A stretch of DNA of 64,000 bases from NCBI RefSeq assembly GCF_022539505.1, contig NC_061509.1:208840254-208904253 (forward strand), given 5' to 3'. The first letter of the stretch is position 1. Each line of letters opens with the position of its first letter. Below are positions 11,374 to 21,686 of this stretch, in pieces. The position numbers and the translations under genes are program-made. A model generated the notes under the pieces. The model had not been told where the DNA came from and did no database searches. It saw nothing but the letters and a program-made list of their open reading frames with translations. Source of the DNA: Lolium rigidum. Its lineage: Eukaryota > Streptophyta > Magnoliopsida > Poales > Poaceae.

Positions 11374-11710
11374 CTGCATTATTATAATATAAAATATATA
11401 ATTAACCATCATGCATTTGTTAAACTAACTAGCTACAAACAATATAAATTAAACAATGAACTACACACACATGCATATTTTATCAATGACGCATCAAAGG
11501 TTCAAGTTGCTAACCGCGATCGAGGAGGAAAAAATAAATGAGAAAGCTCAAGTGTGACTCCAACACTTCATATCATGTTTGTTTCATGCTCTTGGGGCAT
11601 TTCATCGAACACCTTATGTGCATAAGAGGAACCAAAAGCAAACCTAACACTCACTTGTGAAGTTTGTGAAGAGAATGGCTCCAAATGGCTAAGTGTTGGC
11701 TGCTGGATGG

Positions 11711-11720
11711 GTATATATAG
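11711..11720 (-). promoter_or_regulatory. TATA box candidate for the TNP2 gene
   Basis: The sequence gtatatatag (self-complementary core) lies between the subterminal hairpins and the TNP2 start, about 340 bp upstream of the first recognised codon on the minus strand. Confidence 0.5.
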
Positions 11721-11724
11721 GGGA

Positions 11725-11966
11725 GGGGCTTTAGTCCCGGTTGGCCCGGCCAACCGCGACTAAAGGCCTTCGGGCACCTTTAGTCGCGGTTGGGCTGGCC
11801 AACCGCGACTAAAGCCCCCACGTGCACCAGCTGGCCACCGTGCGCCCAGGCCCGGAGCCTTTGGTCGCGGTTCGCCACACGAACCGCGACTAAAGACCCC
11901 ATTAGTCGCGGTTCCTTTACCTTCGCGACTTATGGGGCTTCCCGGAAGCCTGTTTTTCCACCAGTG
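11725..11966 (-). repeat. CACTA right subterminal hairpins and terminal repeat
   Basis: Four hairpins occur: about 11729-11767, 11778-11815, 11859-11895 and 11900-11937. Each pairs a TTTAGTCGCGGTT-type arm with its complement. The terminus tgtttttccaccagtg ends at 11966. Such arrays bind the transposase in CACTA elements (family knowledge). Confidence 0.85.
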
Positions 11967-12240
11967 CTTGTTATGATTAAAGTCTTATTTATCATTGACA
12001 CAAAAATCAACTTTTGAACATAGCACATTACCAAGTTTAAAGTTGCATAAAATTAAATAGGTCATTTGCAAAGTAAGTTTTTTCCTTAGGAAATTACCTC
12101 AAAACAAATTGAATCCTATCATCAAAAGGTGATTGCATCTAAGGAAAAATGAACTATTCCATCGCATAGAATATTATCCCTTAATTACCATATTTTAATG
12201 CTAGTAATCCAATGTTTTACCAAATACTTTTTTCATGTAT

Positions 12241-12314
<74 letters not shown>

Positions 12315-12386
12315 TATTGACACCTAGAGAACATAATAGCACATAAACTAATGCATAGATGTATATGAAAGGACATGGAGTCCCCA
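11967..12386. other. Intergenic AT-rich stretch with a microsatellite
   Basis: No coding signal is seen. It contains the (TA)(TG) microsatellite annotated separately and otherwise unremarkable AT-rich DNA between the CACTA terminus and the copia LTR. Confidence 0.6.
12239..12312. repeat. Compound microsatellite (TA)~10(TG)26
   Basis: Uninterrupted TA dinucleotides to 12260 are followed by 26 TG dinucleotides to 12312. This would be a highly polymorphic marker. Confidence 0.98.
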
Positions 12387-13353
12387 TGTGTGGTTTCGGT
12401 AATTGATGACAATCCCTATGGACTAATGGTTGTATTGAGACTCTCTCTTAGGTCGTGTCCATATGCAATGCTTGAACCATATGTTGGTCTCAAGATTGCA
12501 AGATGAAGAAGATCAAGTGCAATATAGAAGATGGATGAAGATGGTGTGGAAGAGGGATGAAGATGGTGGCATGCGTAGAAGATGGATGAAGACGGTGACG
12601 TGTATGTTGGATGAAGACGGTGGCATGTACAAGGTTGAATAGGGATGAAGACGGAGCTTACCGACTCGAGGGAAATGTGCAAGGTCAAGGTTTGTGCTCG
12701 GTAGGATAGTTGGTCACATCATCGGAGAGAGCTCAAACCTTGCATGCATTGCATCATGTTTCTTGGTTGTTGTTGGTTCTTATCCATGAGATGTTTTATA
12801 GCTTGTGTTCATTCTCATGACAAGCTCTAGCTCATCGAAAACGGATTCCAGATGCATCTCATGTTGCGTGTTCGAGTTGGATGATTTTCCCGGTTTACCG
12901 TATTGACAGGTTGCACCTATACATCTATAAGAAAATCATCCTCCACTTTTTTCCATATTTTCACCATGTGTGTAGGTAGCTCTTGTTGTCCTCTTTCTAG
13001 CAAAATTAGTTGCACCTCAATCGGAGTTTCCTATCCCGAATTATTGCGTTTCTAGTATTCCTCTTTGTATTAAAAAGGAAAAGGGAAAGTCTTGGGCCGG
13101 CCGGTACTACCGCTGGTGGTACCGGCCCAGTACCTCACATGCGCATTTTTCCCACTGGATCCAGCCCAAGACTCTTTCTTCCTTCTCAGCCCGCTCCAGC
13201 CTTCTCCCACCTTGGGCCGCCACCCGACCGGCCCAGCGCCAGCGCGCCTAGCCCGCACGAGGCCACCTCCGCTTGGCCCAGCTGCTGGCAGGCCCCCGCG
13301 CTCCGCAGCCCTTCACCACCCCGCTCGCTCGCGCGCAGCTCGCCTGCGCCGCT

Positions 13354-13858
13354 GGGAATTCCTATTCATCACCCGCGGGTGATGGTTACCAACCATCGCC
13401 CGCGTGGTTTCACCCGCGAGGTGTTTTTGGGCCGCGACCCATTAACCTGCTGGGAGGCTGTAGGCCTCGGTTTTTCTTGGTTTTCGTCAAGTTTTTTCTA
13501 GGTTTTTTGGGTTTCGGTTTCTTTCGATTTTTCTTTGTTTTTTTTACATTTTCTTCTTTTTTTCTTTTTGAACAAATTTTAAAGTGGAGCAAACTTTAAA
13601 GTTAAGAAAATTTCAAATTCAAAGAAATTTTCAAAGTAAGCAAATTTTTAATCTTAGCAAATTTCACATTTGAGCAAATTTCGAATCTGGGCAATTTTTA
13701 AATCTAAGCAAATTCGAATCTGGCCAAATTTGAAATCTAAGTAAATTTTTCGAATCTGGAAAATTTTGAAATAACCGATTAATGGGCCAGTCCCATTAAC
13801 GGGTTCCCCTTAGCGATGGTTATAAACCATCGCTAAGGGGTGATGGTTAGGCACTCCC
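13354..13858. mobile_element. 505-bp Mutator-like MITE with 9-bp target duplication
   Basis: Termini are inverted: gggaattcctattcatcacc at the left and, on the other strand from the right, gggagtgcctaaccatcacc (16/20 matches), with weaker complementarity for another ~30 bp. The flanks are a perfect 9-bp duplication, tgcgccgct, at 13345-13353 and 13859-13867. A 9-bp duplication is the Mutator-superfamily hallmark. The interior is AT-rich with repeated 'gcaaattt' words and no transposase. Each terminal repeat holds its own short palindrome around gcgatggtt. Confidence 0.85.
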
Positions 13859-14635
13859 TGCGCCGCTAGCTCGCGCGAGATCGCTGCGGGAGTTGACGCC
13901 CCTCGATATCCCGCGTTGACCCGCACCTGCTGCTGGCTGTCGCGCGAGCGCAGACCAGCCCAACACGCCTCCACTCAGCTCCCGCCAGCCCAGATCAGTC
14001 CCAGGCCATATTTTCCATGTTTCTCTTCTGTGTTTTCTGCACTGTTTTATATGGGCGGTAGTACTGGTCCATAAGACGGTAGTACCGGCCCAAGATGCTC
14101 TTTTTGCCTGTTTTCTGTTTGTCTTTTCGGCGTGAGAGGTAGTACCGATCCCACAAGGGTAGTACTAGTCGGGCGCGGTTCTGGCCGTTTTTCTGCCCCA
14201 ACAGCTATATTTTGGAGCCCCCTATATATACCCTTCTTCCACCTCTTGTCTAGTTAGCTCTTCCCCATATATTATCTCTCCTCCATTGTTGACTTTGAAA
14301 AGCTTGATCCTCCTCTTGACCCCCCACTATTTGTTGCATCTTTTTGGGGGAAATGAGAGATGAGATCTAGAACTAGTGCTCCACCAAGTGAATCTCTCTC
14401 CAAGTGAGGGGATCTTGCTAGATCTAGATCTTGAAGTAATTTGGTGTTCCTCCTCCTATTTTGTTCTTCCTCCCTTATTCTTCCAATAGCATTTGTAGCT
14501 TTGTTGGAATTTTGGAGAGAAGGACTTGGGCATCTTAGTGGTGTTCTTAGCCATTGCATTAGGTGCATCGGTTTGGGTTCTCTACGGTTTTCGGTCTCGT
14601 GTGAGTTCCCTCTAGGGTTCTTGGAACCCTAGAGG

Positions 14636-14850
14636 GCTTGTTGACCTTAGTGGTGTTGTTGCCTTCGTGGCATTGTCGCCTTTGTGGCGTGGTAGTATTT
14701 GTGGCATTGTTGCCTTTGTGGCCTTATCGCCTTTGTGGCGTTGTTGCCTTTGTGGTGCATTGTAGCCTTTGTGGCTTTGGAGCCGTTTGTAGCGCGTTGG
14801 GGCCTTTGTGGCCTTGTTGCCGTGTGTGGCGTGTTGTAGCATTTGTGGTC
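14636..14850. repeat. Degenerate ~18-21 bp tandem repeat in the copia LTR
   Basis: Words of the form gttgcctttgtggc(gt) recur at least ten times with drifting sequence. The frames across it (Cys/Gly/Val rich) are an effect of the repeat and not a gene. Confidence 0.8.
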
Positions 14851-15376
14851 TTGTACTTGAGAGCCTCTGGTGTTGTGGAGTTTGCCTCAAGCTTGATACT
14901 TGGGTGTTTGCCCCAACCTTGTACGGGTTTGGTGACCACCCTCAAGGATCCCTTAGTGGATCGAGGCTTTCCCTTTGGTGGGAAAGGCTCGAGGATAATA
15001 CGGTGGCCCTAGCGGCTTATTGGAGTGTCTCGTGCCTCCACACCGCTCCAACGGAGAGTACCACCCGCAAGGGTGTGAACTTCGGGATACATCGTCGTCT
15101 TCTCGTGCACCGGTTACTTCTCAACCCGAGCTCCTTTACCTATGCGCTTTACATTGTGATAGCCTTCGTGCTTTATGTTCTATATCTAGTTTGATATCAC
15201 CTTGTTGCTCATCATGCTTAGCATAGGTTGTTGGTGCACATAGGCAAACTCTAGTTGATAGGTTTTGTGCTTAACAAGTAAACCTTAGTTTTATTCCGCC
15301 TTGTTAAGCCCTCAAGTAGAAGTTTTTACAGCCCGCCTATCCAGCCCCCTCTAGGCGACATCCTTGTACATTCAAT

Positions 15377-15388
15377 TGGTATCAGAGA
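15377..15388 (+). other. Primer-binding site, initiator tRNA-Met type
   Basis: tggtatcagaga is complementary to the 3' end of plant initiator tRNA-Met (one mismatch at the last base from the usual tggtatcagagc). It lies 6 bp after the LTR end, as expected for copia elements. Confidence 0.85.
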
Positions 15389-15900
15389 TAGGGCTCTCTT
15401 ATTTTATTGGGCTTCACCGTCTTGAGAGTAAAGATATCGGCTAGAGGATTAGTGCACAATAACACTTTTACATTTGATGACACTAACTATGAGCCTTGGA
15501 AATTCTACGAACTTTATTATTTTCGGGGCATGCACCCACATATGTAGCAAATTTTTGATATGAGTTTTCTCCTCCTAAGGATCCACAAAATCCATCTTAT
15601 GAGGAGAAGAAAAACTCTTATCTAGATACTCAAGCTACTAAAGTGCTTTGCTATGTTGTGAGCCATGTCAAGCTTCGTTGCTGATGTGGCTAGAACTGAC
15701 AGAGAGAAATCGATGGAGTTGTACATAAGATGGTGGTCAAGCAGATTGGCGAGGAAGATATCGTTCCTTGGGTGATAACTGTGACGATGATTATGAGGCG
15801 ACGACTGACATGCTTTCTGCAAATCAAAAGGCTAGCTCTCTGAAACTAATGGACGAAGATGGTAACATAAGCGTGACCTCTCCTAAGGTGGACTTGTAAG
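15389..15900 (+). pseudogene. gag: Copia gag stub
   Basis: Fragments read NNTFTFDDTNYEPWKFYELY followed by YFRGMHPHM and then a stop where a Trp codon would be expected. This is the N-terminal pattern of copia gag proteins ('F.GTNY..WK'). Downstream text is frameshifted (PPKDPQNPSYEEKKNS-like) and fades by about 15900. Non-functional. Confidence 0.55.
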
Positions 15901-16199
15901 TTCAAAATTGACTGTGAGTATGTGTGCTTTGTGTAACTCTCAGTAACCTTGTATTATGTGGTTTCGTAAATGAAACCCGGAGGGAGACTCTGTTTTCAAA
16001 AATATGAAATTATTTTAAAAATAAATTAATTAAATGTGGAACTTTTTTGTAAACCAATAACTGAAAAAAATAGTATGGAACTACGAAGTATTTTCTTTTC
16101 TACATTTATCCGATTTTCTCTCGCGAAGAAAACAACAGCACTGTACCACGCACTCCCCTACGATTGGATTCCGGGGCCATCCTTTGCCGATCCGCACCC

Positions 16200-16208
16200 A
16201 AACCCTAA
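16200..16208 (+). promoter_or_regulatory. Telo-box (AAACCCTAA) 24 bp before the PUS1 start codon
   Basis: A perfect AAACCCTAA lies in the presumed 5' UTR or proximal promoter. Telo-boxes are common in front of plant genes of the translation apparatus and rRNA/tRNA biogenesis, which fits a tRNA modification enzyme. An inverted CCAAT word (attgg) lies at 16163-16167. I see no clear TATA box. Confidence 0.5.
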
Positions 16209-16231
16209 CCTTGTAAAACCCCTCCTCTCCG

Positions 16232-18025
16232 ATGGCCGCCGCCTCGCCGCCGCCCTCCCCGCCCCATCCGAAGCGGCCCAAGATGTCCTCCTCCTCCGAC
16301 CCCGAGCCGGAGCCCGCCTCGCTCTCCGCCGCCGGCGCGGATCCCGGGCAGGCTCGCCGCCGCTACAAGCGCCGCAAGGTGGCCATCCTCCTGGCCTACC
16401 TCGGCGCGGGATACCAGGGTATGCAGAAGAATCCGGGCGCCCGCACCATCGAGGGCGATCTCGAGGAGGCGCTCTACCAGGCGGGCGCCGTCCCCGAAGC
16501 CGAGCGTGCCGCGCCCGCCCGGTACGAGTGGGCACGCGCCGCGCGCACCGACAAGGGCGTGAGCGCCGCGGCGCAAGTTGTCTCCGGCCGCTTCTACGTC
16601 GACCCGCCGGGATTCATCGAGCGCCTAAATGCCAAGCTCGCGCCACAGATCCGGGCCTTTGGCTATGTGCGCGTCACCAACTCGTTCAGCGCCAAGAAGT
16701 TCTGCGACCGCCGGAGGTATGTGTATCTGCTCCCCGTCTTGGCGCTCGACCCCAGCGCCCACCCCGACCGCGAGGCTGTCAAGGCCAGCGCGGGGAGTGG
16801 CAACGAACTTGCCAAGTGCTTGGAGTGCTCGGAGAGAGGCAGGAAGGTGCCAGATATTATGGGCCGGGAGGGGAAGTTGCCCAACAATGAGGAGGAGAAG
16901 GTTCTTGATACTTCGGGAGGGGAAACTGTGCCAGCTCATGGCGAAGTAGGATCAAACGGGAATGCAAATTCTGTTTCAGCTAGCTCTGGTAATGGAACAG
17001 CAGCTCTGAATGCTGAACCGGGATCAAATGATGCAGAAAAGTGTGATATTGAACAAGATATAGCTAAGAAGGAGCATAATTCTGAGCCTGTGGTCAGTGA
17101 GGAGGAGAATGTGCAAGCTATGGATATTCAGAAGGGAAATGGAGAAGAAAGTCCCCAAAGCACATTTGCTTACACTAATGAAGTGAAAGAGAAGTTTAGT
17201 AGGATCCTCAAGCATTATGTTGGAACCCGCAATTTCCACAACTTCACTACAAGAACTAAGGCTGAGGATCCTGCAGCCAAGAGGTTCATCATTTCATTCA
17301 CTGCTGATCGTGTTGTTAGCCTTGATGGGATTGATTTTGTCAGATGCGAGGTTGTCGGGCAGAGTTTCATGCTTCATCAAATCCGGAAGATGGTAGGCCT
17401 TGCTGTAGCAGTGATGAGGAACTGTGCACCTGAGTCAATATATGATGTAGCATTCCGCAAGTAAAGCTCTTAACCTGTTATCATCTGACTCAGTGACACA
17501 TTCTGTTCAGTTTATATCTGCGTGCTGACTCTTCTGATTGTGCCATTTTCGTCTTACAGGGATATCAGACTTAATGTGCCCACTGCACCTGAGGTTGGAC
17601 TGCACCTAGATGAATGTATGTTCACCTCATATAACATGAAATGGAAGGATACACATGAGGCAGTTTCAATTGAACCCTATGCTGAGGATGCTGAAGATTT
17701 CAAGATCAAGTACATATTCCCTCATATTGCTGCAATGGAACACAAGGAGGGAGCTGTAGCTCTCTGGTTGCACTCATTGAACAGCAGGAACTATCCAGAT
17801 TTCCGCTACATGGAGACCACTGGATCTGAGGCTAGGGTTGGGGCTGGAGTTGGGAATACAGAAGAAGCACTAGTTCCAGCTGTGGCTGGAATTGATAACA
17901 TGGATAAAGCACAAGATCCAGTTGTGGCTGGAGTTGAGAATATTGAAGAAGCTCAAGATCCAGTTGTGGCTGGAGTTGAGAAGGTGGAAGAAGCACCAGT
18001 GCCAATTGATAATGTAAGCAACTAA
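16232..18025 (+). CDS. tRNA pseudouridine synthase, PUS1/TruA family (two exons)
   Basis: Exon 1 is 16232-17460 and exon 2 is 17560-18025. The intron (17461-17559, GTAAAG..TTACAG) rejoins AA|G to keep the frame ...FRKDIRLNV. The product is 564 residues. It converts uridine to pseudouridine in tRNA (family knowledge). The catalytic Asp is D107 in ARAARTDKGVSA, and residues 48-65 (RKVAILLAYLGAGYQGMQ) open the fold. GQSFMLHQIRKMVG at 376-389 is the conserved C-lobe motif, and PTAPEVGLHLDE follows in exon 2. A low-complexity acidic insert (about 195-310) separates the lobes. The last ~70 residues form a degenerate ~15-residue Ala/Val/Glu repeat. The first ATG is used; a second in-frame ATG at codon 18 is possible. 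Arabidopsis and yeast PUS1 relatives are nuclear or organellar; I see no clear targeting peptide. The upstream copia element ends about 300 bp away. Confidence 0.9.
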
Positions 18026-18094
18026 GCACTTTTGCAAAGGAACTTGTAAGTCTGATTGTTCTATGTATCCGGATAGTTTTCAAACATTGCTTGC

Positions 18095-18100
18095 AATAAA
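18095..18100 (+). terminator. Poly(A) signal of the PUS1 gene
   Basis: AATAAA lies 70 bp after the stop codon, in a T-rich context that suits a short 3' UTR. Confidence 0.6.
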
Positions 18101-18125
18101 AGACATGATACCAAAGGTTGCTTCT

Positions 18126-18839
18126 TTTGTCTTGTGAAGTATGAAGCACAGAGATCTAAGAAGAATGGTTATCTGCTTTAGTACTTCCTCATTGCAAAAC
18201 CTGCTATGGCCTAGATCCGTTTTCCCAGATCAGAACTTTTAAGTTGATTGATTTAATATATTAAACTTCGCTACCCTCAGACAGTTTTGTGTCAAATTAT
18301 GCTACCTGCAAAAACTTTGCCAAAACTGCCATGGAGTTCATTTGGTACTATTTCTGTAATCTGGGCCTGAGATTTGTTGTCTTATCAGATTAAATTGTAG
18401 CAGTGCCATTATCTGTATGTAATCGTATTGTGTGTATTCGTGCTGTCAAGATACAAATCGATACAGGCTTATATCCATACTATGATAATAACTGCTATTC
18501 ATTTTCTGTTACTTAACAGATCTGTATTCATTTGCCTGCAAAGGGAACCTCAACATTACTTACATGATTTTACTCATTTTGCTGTATTTTAAACGTCTTC
18601 CGATAATTTTACTTTAGTGGCCGTATGCTTTCCCACTTACCACACTTGTGTCCTGGTTGCTGGTATATGGCTTATCCTGCTATGGCTAACTGTCAAATAC
18701 AGTAGAATGCAGGTAAGAGCACACGGAAGAATCCTGGATGGCCCATTGCCAATACGTTCCACCATTCTGCTTCTCGATGAACACAATTGAGTTCAGATGT
18801 TAGTAGTTACTCCAAACTTACCATGGATGTTCATGCTAA
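18126..18839. other. Gene-free stretch downstream of PUS1
   Basis: Ordinary AT-rich DNA without a supported ORF, repeat or RNA gene. The longer 3' UTR of PUS1 could extend into it. Confidence 0.5.
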
Positions 18840-19535
18840 TATTTTTATATTTTCTGGCTTGTTTGTCTGCAGTCCATTTTGAAAAAGCAATTCCCCAGTC
18901 TTTTATTGTTGAAGGAGCCTTGCTCTTGTTTTGGAAGAGCAATCCTCCAGTTCTTTTATTTGCGAAGGAGCTTACTCTTGTTCTGTGCAGTAAACATGAT
19001 ATCTGCAATCCTTGCTCCATTAACGTCAGTGGTTCTATGCTTCCTGTCTGGATATAAATGATGCCGTGGTTTAGGATATAAGGGAATAGACGAGCCACAG
19101 AAGATTTTGAATTATCAACCTCTTCATCATTTCTTATGCTTTCACTAATTCTATTTTGTACAAATTCTAGTTACAAACAAAGATCGATCAGCCTGCTACA
19201 CTAGAACAGGATGCTGAAGCCATTGTCTACACTACAACCGGACCCTGAAGGGATCACACGATCCCTGTACTAGAGATGCAGCACAGCGAGTGCAGGCATG
19301 CCGAGGTGTACATGGACACGCCATCAAACATGAAGTGGTGGTCAGCGGCCTTGACCAGGCGGCGCTCGAGTTCGTCGTCATGACGGTGTGCCCACTCCAG
19401 GACCTCCAACCCTCTCTTGTTCACGTGTGCCCACAGGTACTCAACCCTGCCTGCTCATGTACCTCAACTTCAATTTGGTGATAGCCGTTGGATTGAGATG
19501 TAATTGATGGATCAGGTGCATCATACCTGGAACTG
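18840..19535 (-). pseudogene. Decayed partial copy of the SEC14-like gene (exon 3, intron 2, end of exon 2, 3' flank)
   Basis: Positions 19270-19490 align base by base with exon 3 of the intact gene at 50359-51190 (e.g. ggcggcgctcgagttcgtcgt against ggcggcgctcgagctcgtcg). The match continues through an intron-like stretch into ctggaactgaag (about 19527), which matches the end of exon 2. The 3' flank is also duplicated: tattttctggcttgtttgtct at about 18848 matches 50136, and the caattcccc words match. Orientation is the same as the intact gene. Many substitutions and indels destroy the frame and no 5' exon is present. It is therefore a segmental DNA copy that includes intron and flank, not a processed pseudogene. 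Confidence 0.8.
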
Positions 19536-21325
19536 AAGAAAAAACAACCGAAAGAGGTGACTGAGATTACATGACGGATGTAGTTGAAGCAAACTTTGTG
19601 TGGAATGGCGAAAATGTAGTAGGCTGTGTGTGGCAGGTTCTTTGCTTTTATTCTGTTGTTATTTTAGGCTTTGTGAGTGATCCGCATGTCGGGGAGTAAT
19701 CAAGTTTGTATAGTTTTGATCTGGTTTTTCCTTATAAACTGGATAATTTTCCTTTCTTCTCATGTGTCTCGTGTCTAAACTCATTGGATCTCCGTGCGTA
19801 TGCCAACCCATGTTAAGTATTGTTGATATAAGACACCAACACCCGCATAGGAAACATTACCAGTCTCCACCGGGATGAGGGTTGCGAGCGGCTTAAAACT
19901 TTATATAACGAAGACAAGCCGCTTGTACAGACATGCTAAACTTATATGTATCTATTTACATGTGAGTTAGACAATCATATCAAGATATTTTGTAGACATG
20001 TACATCTAGATCTCTCTACAAAGGTGTTGAAGCATATGTGAACACAAATAAACACGTATATTTGAATGGTACAAATATTCTACAAGGACATACAACTTTG
20101 TACACTTAAAATTATATATTCAGTAACTTATTAAACAAAATATTGTTAAAAAACTCTACAATTAAGTATGTCTCCAATTAATCGCAAATGTCTTATGATA
20201 ACAAACCTTACAATTATACAACAATAATATTGTGCGTAATATTTTTCCATCGCGGTCATCGCCTTATCTTGTTAATTTTACTACATAGGGATTATATAAC
20301 TAAGATGATGGTATGGGAAAACAATTTATATAGGAGTACAAAGGTTTAGTATAAACAACTTTCCATGACCTACTCAAGAACCAGCTAGAGAAGTGAAGAA
20401 AAACAATGACTTGAGAAACTTGAAACGTCCGTGAAGAATTGGATGAATAAAAAAAGGAAAACTTTAAAGAGGAGAGACATGACAACGTGGGGAAAAGATT
20501 CAGGGGTTTTAGTACTTACATATAAGATAAAATGAAATCTTAGTTTATTGATTAGCCTTACTCTTGTCTCCTCATGGAGGTACTTCATCGCCCCGTCAGT
20601 GATTCTGGTTAGTACTCTTCAATGATTTGGGATGCTAAATTGTAAATTAATTCTATACATGTGCCTCGTCCAACTTTATATCTGTACCAAACTCCAAGTC
20701 GGTAAATATTAGATGCCATTATTTTGAATTTATGGAAACATTTGAGTAATATCATCTTCATCTTATGGTTCTGCTCCGCGGATGCCGTCAATGGTGGGAA
20801 ATTGGGCACACATGTTTTGGCAGTGTTAAATGTTTTAAGTCCATTTCTGAACTTGTCACCATGTTATGGATTTGTCTCGTGTACATTATCCATGATGGAC
20901 TATCATATCTATGCAAACTTTTGATGTACTATGCAATGGATGTGACCTTATAGACTATGTTATCAATTCGAACATTTGATGGACTATGTGAGTCGACTCG
21001 ACAATCTTTGTGACTTATGTTATCCAATACGGACTATGTTGATATCGGCTTGTTGGCTTGTGATGATCGAGTTGATGATGTCACATATATGTTGAATTGT
21101 TTGTTAAATGTCTGTAATTTGTGTAATAAAACGTTGGTGAGGGCATATTCAAAGCCTTCATCATGACAGACAAAACTAAACGTTGCATTTTCATTCTCCT
21201 CATCATCAAGCGCATGAGGGGGCTACGATCTACAAGCTGATCTTGAATGACCCACACCTAAACCAGACACACTAGCATAAAGCACGAACACCGGATCATC
21301 ACGTTCCAAGAGGGAACAAATCTTA
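19536..21325. other. Gene-free stretch between the pseudogene and Harbinger 1
   Basis: AT-rich DNA. Segment 20870-21020 contains several 'atggactatg' words that hint at a local degenerate repeat. Short ORFs on both strands lack recognisable domains. No RNA gene or clear transposon terminus is seen. Confidence 0.4.
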
Positions 21326-21537
21326 GAGCATCTCCAGCCGCGTCCCCCCAAATCGTCCCCCAAATTGCGTCGGATCGAGCGTTCGGGGGACGCGTTTTCT
21401 TCGTGCCGCGTTTGGGGATATCGCTCCTCAGCCGCGTCCTCCAAATAAATAAAAGTGCATGACAATAAAGGTTTTCATTTAAATTTAATTATATTTTACA
21501 AGTTTGAATGAAAACGACTAGATTATCTAACCCTTGC

Positions 21538-21686
21538 CTACTTGCCGCCTGGCGGTGCGTTCGACGACCCTGCCCCGTCGTTGCCTCCCCTTCGCTGCAG
21601 CTCCTGCGCCGCACGCCACCTCTCCCTACGGAGCGTGACGAGAATACGCCGGTGCTCGATCAGCGCGTCGTCGTCTGCCCTCCTGC
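21538..21686 (-). pseudogene. Harbinger 1 ORF1, C-terminal part
   Basis: Read on the minus strand from the insertion point this is DDDALIEHRRILVTLRRERW, then a Gln/Gly-rich end finishing NAPPGGK and a TAG stop at 21540-21538. It continues the helical, basic C-terminus of the ORF1 protein whose first part lies at 48853-49489, showing that the 27-kb nest lies inside one gene. Confidence 0.6.

Larger units (their letters stand above)
2016..11966 (-). mobile_element. CACTA (En/Spm) DNA transposon, right-hand portion
   Basis: The right terminus at 11966 is, on the minus strand, CACTGGTGGAAAAACAGG, a CACTA-type terminal inverted repeat. It is followed inward by hairpin-forming subterminal repeats (TTTAGTCGCGGTTGG paired with CCAACCGCGACTAAA). 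Inside lie a TNP2 transposase and a Ptta/En-Spm protein, both minus strand, plus a third opposite-strand ORF. Three bases after the terminus (ctt, 11967-11969) would be one arm of the 3-bp target duplication. The left terminus is not visible because element D interrupts the CACTA at 2015. Both transposase genes are broken, so this copy cannot be autonomous. Confidence 0.85.
12387..15370 (+). repeat. Unusually long LTR (about 3 kb, ~2.5 kb without the nested MITE)
   Basis: It begins TGTGTGGTTTCGGTAATTGA and ends CCTTGTACA just before the primer site. A TATA-like box tatatatac at about 14222-14230 may be the promoter. Segment 14636-14850 is a degenerate array of cctttgtggc words. The remaining ORFs here are short and frame-inconsistent. 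Confidence 0.65.
12387..15900 (+). mobile_element. Copia-type LTR retrotransposon remnant: 5' LTR, primer site and gag stub
   Basis: A long LTR (12387-15370, TGTGTGG..TGTACA) is followed after 6 bp by an initiator-Met primer site (tggtatcagaga) and then by a decayed copia-type gag start. No pol and no second LTR are found before the PUS1 gene, so the element is truncated. A Mutator-like MITE sits inside the LTR. The end at about 15900 is approximate, because recognisable gag homology fades there. I do not assign a family. Confidence 0.75.

Noticed and set aside
16036..16890. 284-codon plus-strand frame overlapping the PUS1 exon
   Set aside because: It is the +1 reading of a GC-rich exon; the pseudouridine synthase frame carries all family motifs.
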